64,000 bases of DNA from Cardinium endosymbiont of Culicoides punctatus (GCF_004354815.1 NZ_QWJI01000002.1:1-64000), one strand, 5' to 3'. Numbered from the stretch's first letter, positions 10,987 through 20,770 are shown. Notes: generated by a model from the sequence alone, not told the origin. Numbers and translations are program-made.

Positions 10987-11763
10987 ATGATACAACTTAT
11001 AGATACACATGCACATATATACACAGATGATTTTCAATTAGAATTAAAAAAAATATTACAAAGGGCTCAAGAAAATTATGTGCATAAGATCTGTATGCCC
11101 AATATAGATGAAGAAACGATAACCAGCATGATGGATATAGCAACCATTTACCCCACATATTGTTTTCCGATGATGGGTATTCATCCCTGTCATATAACAA
11201 AAAATTTTACTCGACAACTATACCTGGTAGAAGGATGGCTACAGAAAGCTTCATTTGTAGCAATTGGAGAAATCGGTATAGACCTTTATCACGATACGAA
11301 TTTGTCTATGGAGCAACAAGAGGCATTTAGCATACAACTCCGTTTAGCAAAAGCATATAAGCTACCTGTGGCCATTCATTGTAGGAATGCATTTAAAGAA
11401 GTATTGCAGATACTAGAAAAAGAGCAGGATGGAACTTTGAAAGGTGTTATGCATTGTTTTTCAGGAAATCTCACAGAGGCTGAAAGATGCATCGAGCTTG
11501 GTCTATATTTAGGTATTGGAGGAATTATTACCCTTCCTAAAAGTGGATTGGCAGAAACCATACGTACCATAGATCTTGCCCACTTGGTATTAGAAACAGA
11601 TAGCCCATACCTAACTCCAGCGCCTTATCGTGGAAAACGCAATGAACCTGCCTACTTGCGTTACATTGCAGAAAAACTTGCAGAAATAAAGGGAGTAATA
11701 TGCTCAGAAATTGCCTCTATAACCACTCAAAACGCAGAACGGCTTTTTGCGCTCAGCAAATAG
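10987..11763 (+). CDS. TatD-family metal-dependent hydrolase (DNase)
   Basis: A 258-aa protein with all TatD metal ligands visible: DTHAHIY near the start, GEIGIDLY with the bridging Glu at about residue 93, AIHCRNAF and MHCFSG with His ligands, and LETDSPYLTP with the catalytic Asp. TatD proteins are TIM-barrel hydrolases with 3'-5' DNase activity and roles in DNA turnover and quality control. It lies 18 bp after the phosphodiesterase gene. The length is normal and no motif is missing. Paralogues YcfH/YjjV cannot be separated from TatD by sequence reading alone. Confidence 0.93.
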   Translation: MIQLIDTHAHIYTDDFQLELKKILQRAQENYVHKICMPNIDEETITSMMDIATIYPTYCFPMMGIHPCHITKNFTRQLYLVEGWLQKASFVAIGEIGIDLYHDTNLSMEQQEAFSIQLRLAKAYKLPVAIHCRNAFKEVLQILEKEQDGTLKGVMHCFSGNLTEAERCIELGLYLGIGGIITLPKSGLAETIRTIDLAHLVLETDSPYLTPAPYRGKRNEPAYLRYIAEKLAEIKGVICSEIASITTQNAERLFALSK

Positions 11764-11988
11764 CGCTTAGATGGTTGATATTTTTTTTTAAAAATCCATA
11801 ATTATTTGAATTCAGTATAAAATTATTTTATATTGCTTAATGGATGCGAGGTAAGATCTATGTTTATTTTGAGGCTTTTGTATAAATAAGCGTATATATT
11901 AGGAGGGATAATGGCCAGCTTATTGTTAAGTTATCCCCGATAATTCCCTTATATTATAGCCTTCCTCGTTTTTAATTTTAGCATTTAA

Positions 11989-13161
11989 ATGGTATATAAA
12001 ATGGAAGAAAATATGAATCAAGAAGAAGACATAAATAAGTTAGAATATGAGGGGAAATTAGGTAAAATATTTAAATTAGGACTTATAAACTTATTTTTTC
12101 ATATAATTACATTGGGGATCCATTCTTGTTGGGGATCGGCAAAAATGCGCCGGTATGTAATTGGTAAGTTTAAATTAGGTTCTTATAACCTGAAGTATAC
12201 AGGAACGGGTGGTGAATTATTTAAAGGGTTTTTATTGACTCTTTTATTGACTTTTTTACTTTTCTTCTGCTACCAATTACTATTTGTAGGATTCGATAGC
12301 TTTATACTATGTAATAAGATTATGACCATATATATATATACAATGATGTTTGGTCATCTAAGTATGGATCAATTAAAAACAATAAATTCAGAGCTACTTT
12401 GTATAAGTACATTCATTATACTATTTTTGTCTTATGCGGACATACTTACCTATTTATCTTATCGTTACGTTTTTTCACGTATTACTTGGAAAGGAGCACG
12501 GATAACATTAGGGGGGTCTTGCTTTATATATGCAGGAAAAAGATTGCTATATAGGTTTTTGAATATCCTTTCTTTTGGATTCTTAATGCATAGATTTGAT
12601 GTTGCATCATATGATTATGTTACAAAACATACCCAATATGGAGGCATACCATTTGTTTTTCACAAAGCTCCTATAGGTTCACTGAGACTTACCAATATTA
12701 TTACAGGATTATTGTCTTTTTTTACATTTGGGTTATCTTATTTGTGGTACTGGGCAGCCTTGCGGCGACATACCTTGAACAATACAACTATAGGAAATCT
12801 GCAATTAAAAGTTACAGATACTGGTGGCGGATTTTTGATGATTATATTAAAAGATCTAATGACTGTACTATTAGCATGTATAGTATTTTGGGTCATAATG
12901 ACATTGAATCATAGTTCTATAAGTTCTTTGCTAGCAGCAGTTAGTATATTTGTTTTATATCTATTAGCCATTGCATTTACTGTTGCTAATGTGATACAAC
13001 GCCGGGTTGTTTATAGAGCAAAGCACACTTTTGTACTTGGGGATCTAGATGCTTTTCAGAAAATTCAAGCAGAGGCAGAAGAGTCGGGGAATGTAGTTCC
13101 ACAAAAACAATCTTTTTTCGATACCGATTATGGTGTAGTTCCCCTTACAATGATCATATAG
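11989..13161 (+). CDS. DUF898 (YjgN-like) membrane protein
   Basis: A 390-aa protein with the DUF898 pattern repeated twice: LGKIFKLGLINLFFHIITLG followed by GIHSCWGSAKMRRY, then later IGSLRLTNIITGLLSFFTFG with LSYLWYWAALRRH. Several further hydrophobic helices lie between and after these. YjgN-type proteins are multi-pass inner-membrane proteins of unknown function. The ORF opens MVYKMEENMNQ; the second or third Met could be the real start, and no Shine-Dalgarno sequence decides. It converges with ruvC, with an inverted repeat between them (13202-13234). Confidence 0.85.
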   Translation: MVYKMEENMNQEEDINKLEYEGKLGKIFKLGLINLFFHIITLGIHSCWGSAKMRRYVIGKFKLGSYNLKYTGTGGELFKGFLLTLLLTFLLFFCYQLLFVGFDSFILCNKIMTIYIYTMMFGHLSMDQLKTINSELLCISTFIILFLSYADILTYLSYRYVFSRITWKGARITLGGSCFIYAGKRLLYRFLNILSFGFLMHRFDVASYDYVTKHTQYGGIPFVFHKAPIGSLRLTNIITGLLSFFTFGLSYLWYWAALRRHTLNNTTIGNLQLKVTDTGGGFLMIILKDLMTVLLACIVFWVIMTLNHSSISSLLAAVSIFVLYLLAIAFTVANVIQRRVVYRAKHTFVLGDLDAFQKIQAEAEESGNVVPQKQSFFDTDYGVVPLTMII

Positions 13162-13201
13162 GCTTAGCTGGGATACCATACAGGGTATAAATCGTCTCGT
13201 T

Positions 13202-13234
13202 TCAAGTTGCTCATACACTCCCTGGGCAACTTGA
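13202..13234. terminator. Hairpin between convergent DUF898 gene and ruvC
   Basis: TCAAGTTGC at 13202-13210 pairs perfectly with GCAACTTGA at 13226-13234 across a 15-base loop. It lies in the short gap between two converging genes. There is no long T-run, so a bidirectional terminator is likely but unproven. Confidence 0.4.
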
Positions 13235-13256
13235 TAAAGATTTGTGCATATATACA

Positions 13257-13808
13257 TTAAGATGTTATACGATTGGGATGCGTTGCCACAAACTGAGACC
13301 AATTTTTAACTTTATTAGCTGTTGCTATACGTTGTTGGCTATGGCATAGGGCTACTGCTAGAGCATCTGAAGCATCTAAGGGTACAGATGCTATAGATAT
13401 GCCCAATAGATGACTAACCATAGCAGCAACCTGCTCTTTAGAAGCATTGCCTTTTCCAGTAACAGACTGTTTTACTTTACGAGGTGCGTATTCTGTGACG
13501 GGAATTTCACAAGCCAATGCTGCTGCAATGGCCACGCCTTGTGCCCTACCTAACTTGAGCATGGATTGCACATTTGCGCCATGAAAAACAGCCTCAATAG
13601 CTACCTCATCTGGAGTGTATTTGTGTAATAAATCCATCATACTTGTATAAATATGGCGCATTTTTAACATATGTTCTCTATAGTTTTTTAATTGAAAAAC
13701 ACCATATGTTACCAGTTGGGTATCACTACCTAAGCTGTTTTCTTTGATAATACCAAATCCCATAATGACACTTCCCGGATCCAGTCCTAAAATAATTTTT
13801 TCACCCAT
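13257..13808 (-). CDS. ruvC: Holliday junction resolvase RuvC
   Basis: A 183-aa protein of RuvC length with the four acidic catalytic positions visible: Asp in ILGLDPGSVIMGFGI at the start, Glu in EVAIEAVFHG at about 70, and two Asp in PLDASDALAVALCH at about 148-155. The central LGRAQGVAIAAAL and YAPRKVKQSVTGKGNASKEQ are conserved family blocks. RuvC cleaves four-way junctions with RuvAB during recombination repair. The gene is not adjacent to ruvA or ruvB. Translation starts at the ATG in a context with no Shine-Dalgarno sequence. Confidence 0.96.
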   Translation of the reverse strand: MGEKIILGLDPGSVIMGFGIIKENSLGSDTQLVTYGVFQLKNYREHMLKMRHIYTSMMDLLHKYTPDEVAIEAVFHGANVQSMLKLGRAQGVAIAAALACEIPVTEYAPRKVKQSVTGKGNASKEQVAAMVSHLLGISIASVPLDASDALAVALCHSQQRIATANKVKNWSQFVATHPNRITS

Positions 13809-13861
13809 AATAGCACAAATTAAAAAGAAGATGTGATAAAAAAAAGGATAATATCTACATC

Positions 13862-13953
13862 AGACTTTTTTCGAAGCTAATTTTCAGCCCTATAGTTGAG
13901 GACTATTATAACATGGAGTTACATAATGCGTTTCGAAAGAAATCTATTTAAAC
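13862..13953. repeat. About 92-bp terminal-inverted-repeat element, copy 1
   Basis: This segment is about 75% similar to 20453-20551. Both begin with a GACTT..GAAGC end, share the internal GCTAATTTTCAGCCCTATA, and close with an imperfect inverted copy of the first end (GTTTC.AA.GAA.TC). It lies between ruvC and lipA and has no ORF. It is either a miniature element or the remains of an insertion-sequence end. Confidence 0.55.
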
Positions 13954-13963
13954 CACCAACATC

Positions 13964-14887
13964 TCATATATGTTTTTCTGCATGATAAGAAGAACGTACC
14001 AGTGGACCTGATTCTACATAAGCAAAGCCACGTTTAAGTCCCTCTTCTTTGAAATGCATAAACTTATCGGGATGAACAAACTCCACCACCTCAAGATGTT
14101 TTTTTGTGGGTTGTAGGTATTGGCCTAACGTTAAAACATCTAATCCATTCTCTCGCAAATCATCCATAATTTTGTAAACCTCATCATCTGTTTCTCCCAA
14201 TCCAAGCATAATTCCTGATTTTGAACGTTTACCATACTCTTTAATACGTTTAAGTTGTTCTAAACTTCGCGCATAATTTGCTTGAGGACGAACGGTTCTA
14301 TAAAGCCTTGCTACAGTTTCCATATTGTGAGACACAACTTCCTGTCCAGCACTAATCATTCTTTCAAGCGCCCACCAGGTTCCCCGAACATCTGGGATCA
14401 AAGTCTCTATGCTTGTTGTAGGACTCAAAGCTTTGGTTTCCAGAACCGTCTGGTGCCAAATTTCCGCACCACGATCTTTAAGCTCATCTCTATTGACTGA
14501 AGTGATTACAGCATGTTTAACGCCCATAAGATGAATGGCTTGAGCAACCCGTTTGGGCTCTTCTTTGTCATAAAAAGTAGGTCTTCCAGTAGCTACAGCA
14601 CAAAAAGAACAACTACGGGTGCAAATATTGCCTAAAATCATGAAAGTTGCCGTACCCACGCCCCAACATTCTCCCATATTGGGGCAATTACCACTGGTAC
14701 AAATCGTATGTAGCTTGTGTTTATCTACAATATCACGTACGGCTGCATAATGTTTTCCTGTTGGTAATTTAACGCGTAACCAGTCAGGACGTTGTTTCTT
14801 TTCAGTTAGCTCGGTAGACACTTTATGTTTTATTTGTAAATTTAAGAGCAAAGAAGCATACATGCTTTGTCGCATCCCTATACCCAT
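13964..14887 (-). CDS. lipA: Lipoyl synthase
   Basis: A 307-aa radical-SAM protein. The auxiliary-cluster cysteines are in [12 protein letters not shown] (CX4CX5C). The radical-SAM cluster is [17 protein letters not shown] (CX3CX2C). The conserved GLGETDDEV block and a C-terminal [10 protein letters not shown] with the cluster-ligand serine motif are present. LipA inserts two sulfurs into protein-bound octanoate to make lipoyl groups on dehydrogenase complexes and GcvH. All cluster ligands are intact, so it should be active. No lipB or lplA is adjacent, so the octanoyl or lipoyl transfer enzyme must be elsewhere. About 30 residues precede the conserved core; a downstream start is possible. 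Confidence 0.96.
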   Translation of the reverse strand: MGIGMRQSMYASLLLNLQIKHKVSTELTEKKQRPDWLRVKLPTGKHYAAVRDIVDKHKLHTICTSGNCPNMGECWGVGTATFMILGNICTRSCSFCAVATGRPTFYDKEEPKRVAQAIHLMGVKHAVITSVNRDELKDRGAEIWHQTVLETKALSPTTSIETLIPDVRGTWWALERMISAGQEVVSHNMETVARLYRTVRPQANYARSLEQLKRIKEYGKRSKSGIMLGLGETDDEVYKIMDDLRENGLDVLTLGQYLQPTKKHLEVVEFVHPDKFMHFKEEGLKRGFAYVESGPLVRSSYHAEKHI

Positions 14888-15269
14888 TACTTCTTAAAGA
14901 TATCGAAATTTATACAAAATATTAACCGATGTTACGTGATGGAGTAATGGTTAAAATATGATATTATATAAATATTTCCGATATTCTGATCTGTTTTTAT
15001 TATGATTATGAATACAATCAAAAACAATGCTAAATATATTTATATATAGCATTATTGACTATTAGATGAAAATGAATGCGCAAGCTAACGTACAGCCAAA
15101 ATTTTTAATAGAAATGCCATAATTAATTGTTAATCAATTGTAAAAAATTACATTTTTTAGTGCAGAATGTCGGATACATTTTGTGATTAGCCAATCAATA
15201 CACAGCATCACATCGGATTACTCCTTTATGTTCTTAACACAATAAACTACTACCAGAAAAACATAACTA
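14888..15269. other. Intergenic stretch, nothing recognised
   Basis: 382 AT-rich bases between the start of lipA and the end of the dipeptidase gene, both on the minus strand. No ORF, tRNA or clear inverted repeat was seen. It should contain the lipA promoter. Confidence 0.5.
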
Positions 15270-16112
15270 TTAATTAAAATTCTTTAGATACGTATCCTTA
15301 TCCATAGAGGGTATTTCATTAGGTGCAGCGATTAATCCATATATAGCAGCTTCTTGTTGTTTAACATAAGCCCAAGCTTTATCACCATAACTATAATGCC
15401 ACCATTCGAATCCATAATTAATAAATCCAGCTTGAATTGCTGCATGGAGTAATATTAATCTATTCTCTCGTTGTTTTTTACTTGTTTTTTCAGAAAATGT
15501 TTCATGTTGGTTCTTGGCAATACTACATGTTCCCATATCCATTAGTTCCTCACGTTGACCATTAATAACAAAAAGCATCATATCAATTGCAGCACCCGTA
15601 ACATGGGGCGGAATATTATCAATAAAAGGCGATACATATTTTGAAGCTTCTTGATATGCTATTTCTTTGTTTTGTACTTTACTTAAAATCTCTCTAAATT
15701 TCCTATCAAAATATTGTTTTTGTTTGCTTAATGGCCTAAATGCTTCAAAATAGGCAATGCCAACATTTTTTGGTAAAAAATCTAGCATAGCCAGTAGTTT
15801 TTTATATACCCCAAGTCTAACATGCGCATAGCCACTGTGTTTTTTTTGAGGTCGTTTATCAAAACTTATGGTTGATTTAATTCTTGGATGATTTACCACA
15901 AGCAAATCAATGAGTACTTCGTCACAATCTTGTATGGGAATTGTCTTTACCCGATCATCTGCAATAGGCAGATACAATACGTTGGTAGAGATTTTTGAGT
16001 TTACGACCGGAATAGACCAAGGAGCCTTAGCTTCCTCTGCAGATGCTGTTGTCTTACACATTATTGCAAAAGCAATAACAATCAATAAGTTAAGATTTTT
16101 TTTTAGTATCAT
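15270..16112 (-). CDS. Secreted D-alanyl-D-alanine dipeptidase, M15D (VanX-like)
   Basis: A 280-aa protein with a cleavable signal peptide (hydrophobic residues about 7-22, then ASAEEA). The M15 zinc site is complete: PPHVTGAAIDM supplies His and Asp, and FEWWHYSYGDKAWAY supplies the catalytic Glu and the third ligand His. AYFEAFRPLSKQ carries the conserved Arg. VanX/DdpX enzymes cut D-Ala-D-Ala, in the periplasm when secreted, to recycle peptidoglycan peptides. It stands alone. Its presence with an M23 peptidase (46047-47036) suggests that some peptidoglycan remodelling persists in this endosymbiont, which is inference. Confidence 0.88.
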   Translation of the reverse strand: MILKKNLNLLIVIAFAIMCKTTASAEEAKAPWSIPVVNSKISTNVLYLPIADDRVKTIPIQDCDEVLIDLLVVNHPRIKSTISFDKRPQKKHSGYAHVRLGVYKKLLAMLDFLPKNVGIAYFEAFRPLSKQKQYFDRKFREILSKVQNKEIAYQEASKYVSPFIDNIPPHVTGAAIDMMLFVINGQREELMDMGTCSIAKNQHETFSEKTSKKQRENRLILLHAAIQAGFINYGFEWWHYSYGDKAWAYVKQQEAAIYGLIAAPNEIPSMDKDTYLKNFN

Positions 16113-16201
16113 ACTATAAAGCTTACGCGAAAAATTTTTATAACAGAAAGACTGTAAGTTTGCTTATAATTACTCATAGAATCTTTACTTTTATAGTTTA
16201 G

Positions 16202-16278
<77 letters not shown>

Positions 16279-16406
16279 TTCTGTAAAATTATACACGCTA
16301 AATCTATTACAATGCTAGCATTGCTACTTATTTACATTTATTTGTATACTAGATGTAAAACAAGTCTACATCAAAAATATAAAAAATTAACTTAGATAAA
16401 AACTGA

Positions 16407-18551
16407 CTACTGGAGTAAAAGAAAATGAATCAACCGTTTGTCTACATCACAGCTTTTCACTTTTACTTTTACCATGTCGCCCAAACGGTAACTTTTTTTA
16501 TGACGCGTGCCAACAACTCGGAAATTTTTTTCGTCAAAAATATACTCATCATCAGAAAGATCTGATACTCTTACCATGCCTTCACATGCATTGGATATAA
16601 CTTCTATATAGATACTCCATTCTGTGATACCACTAATAATACCTTCAAAAACCTCATCCCTTAGATACTGCATAAATTCCACTTGCTTATACTTTATGGA
16701 TGCCCTTTCTGCATTTGCAGCAATACCCTCTCGTTCTATAGCATATTGACATTTTTTTTCATAGGTATCAACGTCATAAATCCATTCACCATTTAAGTAT
16801 TTTTTTAATAGACGATGAGCCAATAAATCTGAATACCTTCGAATGGGTGAGGTAAAATGGCTATAATGAGTAAAAGCTAATGCAAAATGAGGATCTGGCT
16901 TCGTAGTGTAAAGGGCTTTAGCCATGGAACGGATGGCAAGCGATTGAATAATATTTTCCTCTTCTTTACCTTTTATTACCTCTTCTAATTCATGCATAAC
17001 TTTAGCAACTGGTCTATTTCCCACATTAATCTTATATCCCAGTTGTCGTACAAAAGAGAAGAAATCATTGAGTTTACATGGATCTGGATGGCCATGCGTT
17101 CTATATATAAAGGTAGGACCAAGCTTTTCAGATTTTTTCTTCATTTTAGCCACATAAGTTGCGACTTCTCTATTGGCTAGCAACATAAATTCTTCTATCA
17201 ACTTATGGGTATCTTTACGGATCTTAGGCATAATTTGAAGTGGTTTACCATTTGCATCGAGCTTAAATGACAGCTCTCTTGTTTCGAAATTGATCGCTCC
17301 TTTTTTAACACGTTTTGTTCGAAGCTGTTTAGCTAAATGGTTCAGTTGCGTAAGTTCTTGATAAAAATCGCCTGCTTGTCTATCAATTGTTTCTTGCGCA
17401 TCCTCATAGGAGAATCTTCTATTAGAATGAATAACTGTTTCACCAAACCATTGATCATAGATATTTCCACGATCATCCAACTCAAAAATGGCTGAAAAAG
17501 TTAATTTATCTTCGTTAGGACGTAAAGAACATAATTCGTTAGAAAGCAACTCTGGCAGCATGGGAATACAACGGTCTACAAGATATACAGATGTATTTCT
17601 CGCATAAGCTTCCATATCTAATAACGTATCTGGCAAAACATAATAACTTACATCTGCAATGTGAATACCCACTTGGTAGCGACCATTAGTTAATCTTTGA
17701 TAGGAAAGTGCATCATCAAAATCTTTTGCATCTGCAGGGTCTATGGTAAAGGTGGGGACTTCCCTTAGGTCGTTTCTGCGTGCTATCTCTTTCGTGGGAA
17801 TAGCCATAGGCAAATCCTTAGTGGCATTAAGCACATGTTCTGGAAATACATCATTTAATCCGAATTCCACCATTACTGCATGCATCTCTACTTCATGGAG
17901 ACCAGCTTGTCCGAGATGTTTGACAATTTTTCCGGATAATTGGTTATTCTTATCAGGAAAGGAGGTTAATGCAATAACCACTTTATCATTTTCTTGTAGT
18001 TTTAGTAAATGTCCCTCTTCTATTGCAACTAAGTATGATGCGTGTCTTTGATTGAAGACAGCTGTCAATTGTTCTCCAGATAATGATGTGATTCGTCCAA
18101 TAATTGGTGCCGTATTACGTTCTATAATTTCCACTACGATTCCCTCTGGGCGCTTGCGACGTCCATTTGAAAGTAAGCGAACTTTGACTAAATCTTTATC
18201 TAGTGCAGATAACATATTTTTTTGAAGAACCAATATATCTTTTGGATAATCAGGAATAACGATATAGGCATATTCGGTTCGTACGTAGTCTACTCGACCT
18301 ATTAAGTCAATGTGATTATGCAAAAATAGATAACGTCCTTGGCTTATTTTTTTGATTTTACCTTGTTGTAAAAGATCTAATAAGTTTTTTCTTAATTGTA
18401 TTCTTTCTGACTTCGTTTTAATGTTTAGAGAAGCACGAAACTGTTGTGTCGTATAGGTACAATTCGGGTCCTCCATTAATATCTTTAGAATCGATTCAAC
18501 GTAATTTAACACTTTCTTTTTGTTTTTAACTTTGATCGGTATTTTAGGCAT
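16407..18551 (-). CDS. rnr: Ribonuclease R
   Basis: A 714-aa protein with RNase R architecture: N-terminal winged-helix segment, cold-shock domains, the RNB catalytic domain and a C-terminal S1 domain. The RNB active-site block TIDPADAKDFDDALSY (about residue 270) contains the Asp cluster that binds Mg2+. HIADVSYYV, FTHYSHFTSPIRRYSDL and the S1 segment FEGIISGITEWSIYIEV are conserved. RNase R is a processive 3'-5' exonuclease that degrades structured RNA, rRNA fragments and tmRNA-tagged messages. The gene is alone, with tRNA-Pro downstream on the same strand. The length is typical for Bacteroidetes. Confidence 0.95.
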   Translation of the reverse strand: MPKIPIKVKNKKKVLNYVESILKILMEDPNCTYTTQQFRASLNIKTKSERIQLRKNLLDLLQQGKIKKISQGRYLFLHNHIDLIGRVDYVRTEYAYIVIPDYPKDILVLQKNMLSALDKDLVKVRLLSNGRRKRPEGIVVEIIERNTAPIIGRITSLSGEQLTAVFNQRHASYLVAIEEGHLLKLQENDKVVIALTSFPDKNNQLSGKIVKHLGQAGLHEVEMHAVMVEFGLNDVFPEHVLNATKDLPMAIPTKEIARRNDLREVPTFTIDPADAKDFDDALSYQRLTNGRYQVGIHIADVSYYVLPDTLLDMEAYARNTSVYLVDRCIPMLPELLSNELCSLRPNEDKLTFSAIFELDDRGNIYDQWFGETVIHSNRRFSYEDAQETIDRQAGDFYQELTQLNHLAKQLRTKRVKKGAINFETRELSFKLDANGKPLQIMPKIRKDTHKLIEEFMLLANREVATYVAKMKKKSEKLGPTFIYRTHGHPDPCKLNDFFSFVRQLGYKINVGNRPVAKVMHELEEVIKGKEEENIIQSLAIRSMAKALYTTKPDPHFALAFTHYSHFTSPIRRYSDLLAHRLLKKYLNGEWIYDVDTYEKKCQYAIEREGIAANAERASIKYKQVEFMQYLRDEVFEGIISGITEWSIYIEVISNACEGMVRVSDLSDDEYIFDEKNFRVVGTRHKKSYRLGDMVKVKVKSCDVDKRLIHFLLLQ

Positions 18552-18932
18552 GGATACAGATTTTAGGCATTATATGTTTGTCAATGTTCTAGGAAGAAGA
18601 AAGTTACGGCAAATAGTTGATAAAACCCAGATGGTACTATCGTCACACTATTATTTGGGATAGGTAACAAGTAATTTGAGGATCTATTTAGGTAACTTAT
18701 AATCATATTATTTCTGATAAAATCTATTAATTTTATCAGAATCTTTTAAAGAATTGTTGTTTTTTCAGGATAAAAATACTATATTGCAAGTAGCGTCTTG
18801 TAAATTATTCTAAAGTTTTTAAGATGCTTTTGCTTTGCTATCATTTAACAGGAATCTAAAATTAAGAAAATTTAATTAGACGTCTGAGGTCTGTAGGTAT
18901 ATTTAATTATAATATTTTGTGATTATATTCTC
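18552..18932. other. Intergenic stretch, nothing recognised
   Basis: AT-rich sequence between the divergent start of rnr and the cold-shock-like remnant. It should hold the rnr promoter. No ORF or strong inverted repeat was seen. Confidence 0.45.
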
Positions 18933-19052
18933 ATGGACAGAGTAGTAAAATGGGTTAATCCAATCAAAAGATCTGGATTTATCAATTCACTAATAAGTGA
19001 AAATGGTAGAAGTAAAGAAGTTACTAGTAATGTTAGAATTTTTGATGTGTAA
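18933..19052 (+). pseudogene. Truncated cold-shock-domain-like ORF
   Basis: A 39-codon ORF starts MDRVVKWVNPIKRSGFI, resembling the cold-shock-domain opening (VKWFN...KGxGFI) with the RNP1 glycine/aromatic pattern partly kept. It continues ENGRSKEV and then stops before the RNP2 motif (VFVH) would appear. A complete cold-shock protein has about 65-70 residues, so this is either a decayed cspA-like gene or a chance match. It lies directly before the DEAD-box helicase gene; cold-shock proteins and such helicases are often co-regulated, which makes the reading plausible but not proven. Confidence 0.35.
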
Positions 19053-19090
19053 CAGCATATTGAAAGTCTTTAAAAATTAAAAATCGTACT

Positions 19091-20287
19091 TTGAACAACA
19101 CTTTTCAAAATTACAACTTGCCATCAGCTCTATTAGGAGCGCTGGCAAGAATGCAGTATGATACGCCTACTGCAATTCAAGATCAAGTCATCCCAGTGGC
19201 CTTAACGGGTCAAGATATTCTGGGATCTTCCAAAACAGGCAGTGGAAAAACCGCGGCTTTCTCTATACCTGTAGTTGCACAGCTTATGAACGAACCTGGA
19301 GCAAAGGTATTGGTATTAGCTCCTACACGAGAACTTGCGGAACAAGTAGAAGGGGTTATGTCAACCATGGCTAGTGGTTGTAAACATTTACGTACTGCAT
19401 TATTAATAGGTGGAGAACCTATTGGGAAGCAATTAATGCGTTTACGGTCACATCCTAACGTTATTGTGGGAACGCCTGGTCGTGTCGAAGATCATTTGTA
19501 TAGAGGCTCATTACATATCAATGATACTTCTTTTCTAATATTAGATGAGATTGATCGTATGCTGGACATGGGATTCTCTATTCAAATCGATAAGATTATC
19601 AAACGGCTACCCGTTGAACGGCAAACTTTAATGTTCTCGGCTACATTAGATAGAAGTATTGAAAAACTTGCAAGGGCCTATTTAAAAGACCCAGCACGAA
19701 TTAATATAGAAATTGATGATAATGAAGAAAAAAACATTAAAGAAGAGTGTCTTTATGTTTCAGAATCAGATAAGTTTGATATTTTAGTAAAACAACTTAA
19801 TGAACGTGAAGGTTCTATTATCGTTTTTGTAAAAACTCAGATAAAAGCGGACGATGTTTGTTATCAATTACAAGAGGCTAACTATAATGCCCAGGTAATC
19901 CATGGCGGATTAAAACAATACCACCGAAAGAGAGTGATAGAAGATTTTAGAAATCAACGTTATTCTATTATCGTCGCAACAGATGTGGCTGCAAGGGGTC
20001 TAGACATTGATCATATTAAACATGTAATCAACTATGACTTTCCACAAACAGCGGAAGACTATACGCACAGAATTGGTAGAACTGGGAGGGCCGGTGCAAC
20101 GGGTTTTGCATTTTCTATGATTGCTTCTTCTCAGGAAAAAAGACTCTGGAGTATTATTCACAATGAACCAGTAGAAAGAGAAACGAGAAGGCCATTAAGG
20201 CGAGAGGGAGAAGCAAGACCCAATCGGCTTAGGTCATCCTATCCTTTTACGCCAAGAAAGGACTATTCAAACTATAATGAAAATTAA
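19091..20287 (+). CDS. DEAD-box RNA helicase (DEID variant)
   Basis: A 398-aa protein with the superfamily 2 helicase motifs in order: Q motif (TPTAIQDQVIPVAL), motif I SSKTGSGKTAAF, Ia PTRELAEQV, TPGR, motif II LDEIDRMLDMGF, motif III SAT, ATDVAARGLDIDHI and motif VI HRIGRTGRAG. Motif II reads DEID instead of DEAD; the metal-binding Asp and Glu remain, so ATPase activity should persist. The C-terminal extension is short and Arg-rich. It unwinds RNA duplexes and probably helps ribosome assembly or mRNA decay. The annotated start is a TTG that gives the natural length. A clear terminator follows at 20310-20338. Confidence 0.92.
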   Translation: MNNTFQNYNLPSALLGALARMQYDTPTAIQDQVIPVALTGQDILGSSKTGSGKTAAFSIPVVAQLMNEPGAKVLVLAPTRELAEQVEGVMSTMASGCKHLRTALLIGGEPIGKQLMRLRSHPNVIVGTPGRVEDHLYRGSLHINDTSFLILDEIDRMLDMGFSIQIDKIIKRLPVERQTLMFSATLDRSIEKLARAYLKDPARINIEIDDNEEKNIKEECLYVSESDKFDILVKQLNEREGSIIVFVKTQIKADDVCYQLQEANYNAQVIHGGLKQYHRKRVIEDFRNQRYSIIVATDVAARGLDIDHIKHVINYDFPQTAEDYTHRIGRTGRAGATGFAFSMIASSQEKRLWSIIHNEPVERETRRPLRREGEARPNRLRSSYPFTPRKDYSNYNEN

Positions 20288-20309
20288 AGCTCTTAAATTT
20301 TCTTTTAGA

Positions 20310-20338
20310 ACCAACGTGCATTTGTGCGTTGGTTTTTT
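20310..20338 (+). terminator. Rho-independent terminator of the helicase gene
   Basis: CCAACGTGC at 20310-20318 pairs with GTGCGTTGG at 20323-20331, with two G-U pairs and a 4-base loop, followed by seven T. It lies 23 bp after the stop codon. Confidence 0.85.
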
Positions 20339-20452
20339 TAGTTGTTCGATGAGCTGTACATGAAATTATTTCTTCCAATAATTGTATTACAGGGATTTTT
20401 CATTTTTAGTTGAAAGTTGTATATAGACTACTCCATAATTTTGCCTGAAAAA

Positions 20453-20551
20453 GAGACTTCTTTAGAAGCTAATTTTCAGCCCTATATTTGTTGATAGAAA
20501 TAGAATAAAATGGGGTTGCATCATATGTTTCAAAGGAAGTCCAATCTTTAA
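20453..20551. repeat. About 99-bp terminal-inverted-repeat element, copy 2
   Basis: Second copy of the segment at 13862-13953, about 75% similar, with imperfect 15-bp inverted ends near 20455 and 20550. It lies beyond the 3' end of the transposase remnant at 20640-20770, so both copies may be the ends of one insertion-sequence family. Confidence 0.55.
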
Positions 20552-20639
20552 AAGTTCGTGTTTTAGAGCATAAATGGTCCTATTTTTCGTCAATGCATGT
20601 GCATGCCATAACAATTCCAGCTATTATTGAAGTAAAATA

Positions 20640-20770
20640 ATATGTTTATGTTGTGCTTTGGCATTTTTATACGGACATTTCCCTATTCTTGTTACTTGTT
20701 TAACTTCACGGTGATATTGTTCCATCTGCCATCTGAAATTGCATGCTTTTGTAGTTTTTTCAGTTGTACG
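20640..20770 (-). pseudogene. Transposase C-terminal fragment
   Basis: On the minus strand about 45 codons are open and read FRWQMEQYHREVKQVTRI, then GKCPYKNAKAQHKHI. This matches the W..E.(F/Y)HR..KQ block near the last catalytic Glu of DDE transposases (IS4/IS701-like). Upstream and downstream frames are closed, so only a decayed fragment remains. A neighbouring terminal-repeat segment at 20453-20551 may be its former insertion-sequence end. Confidence 0.6.
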
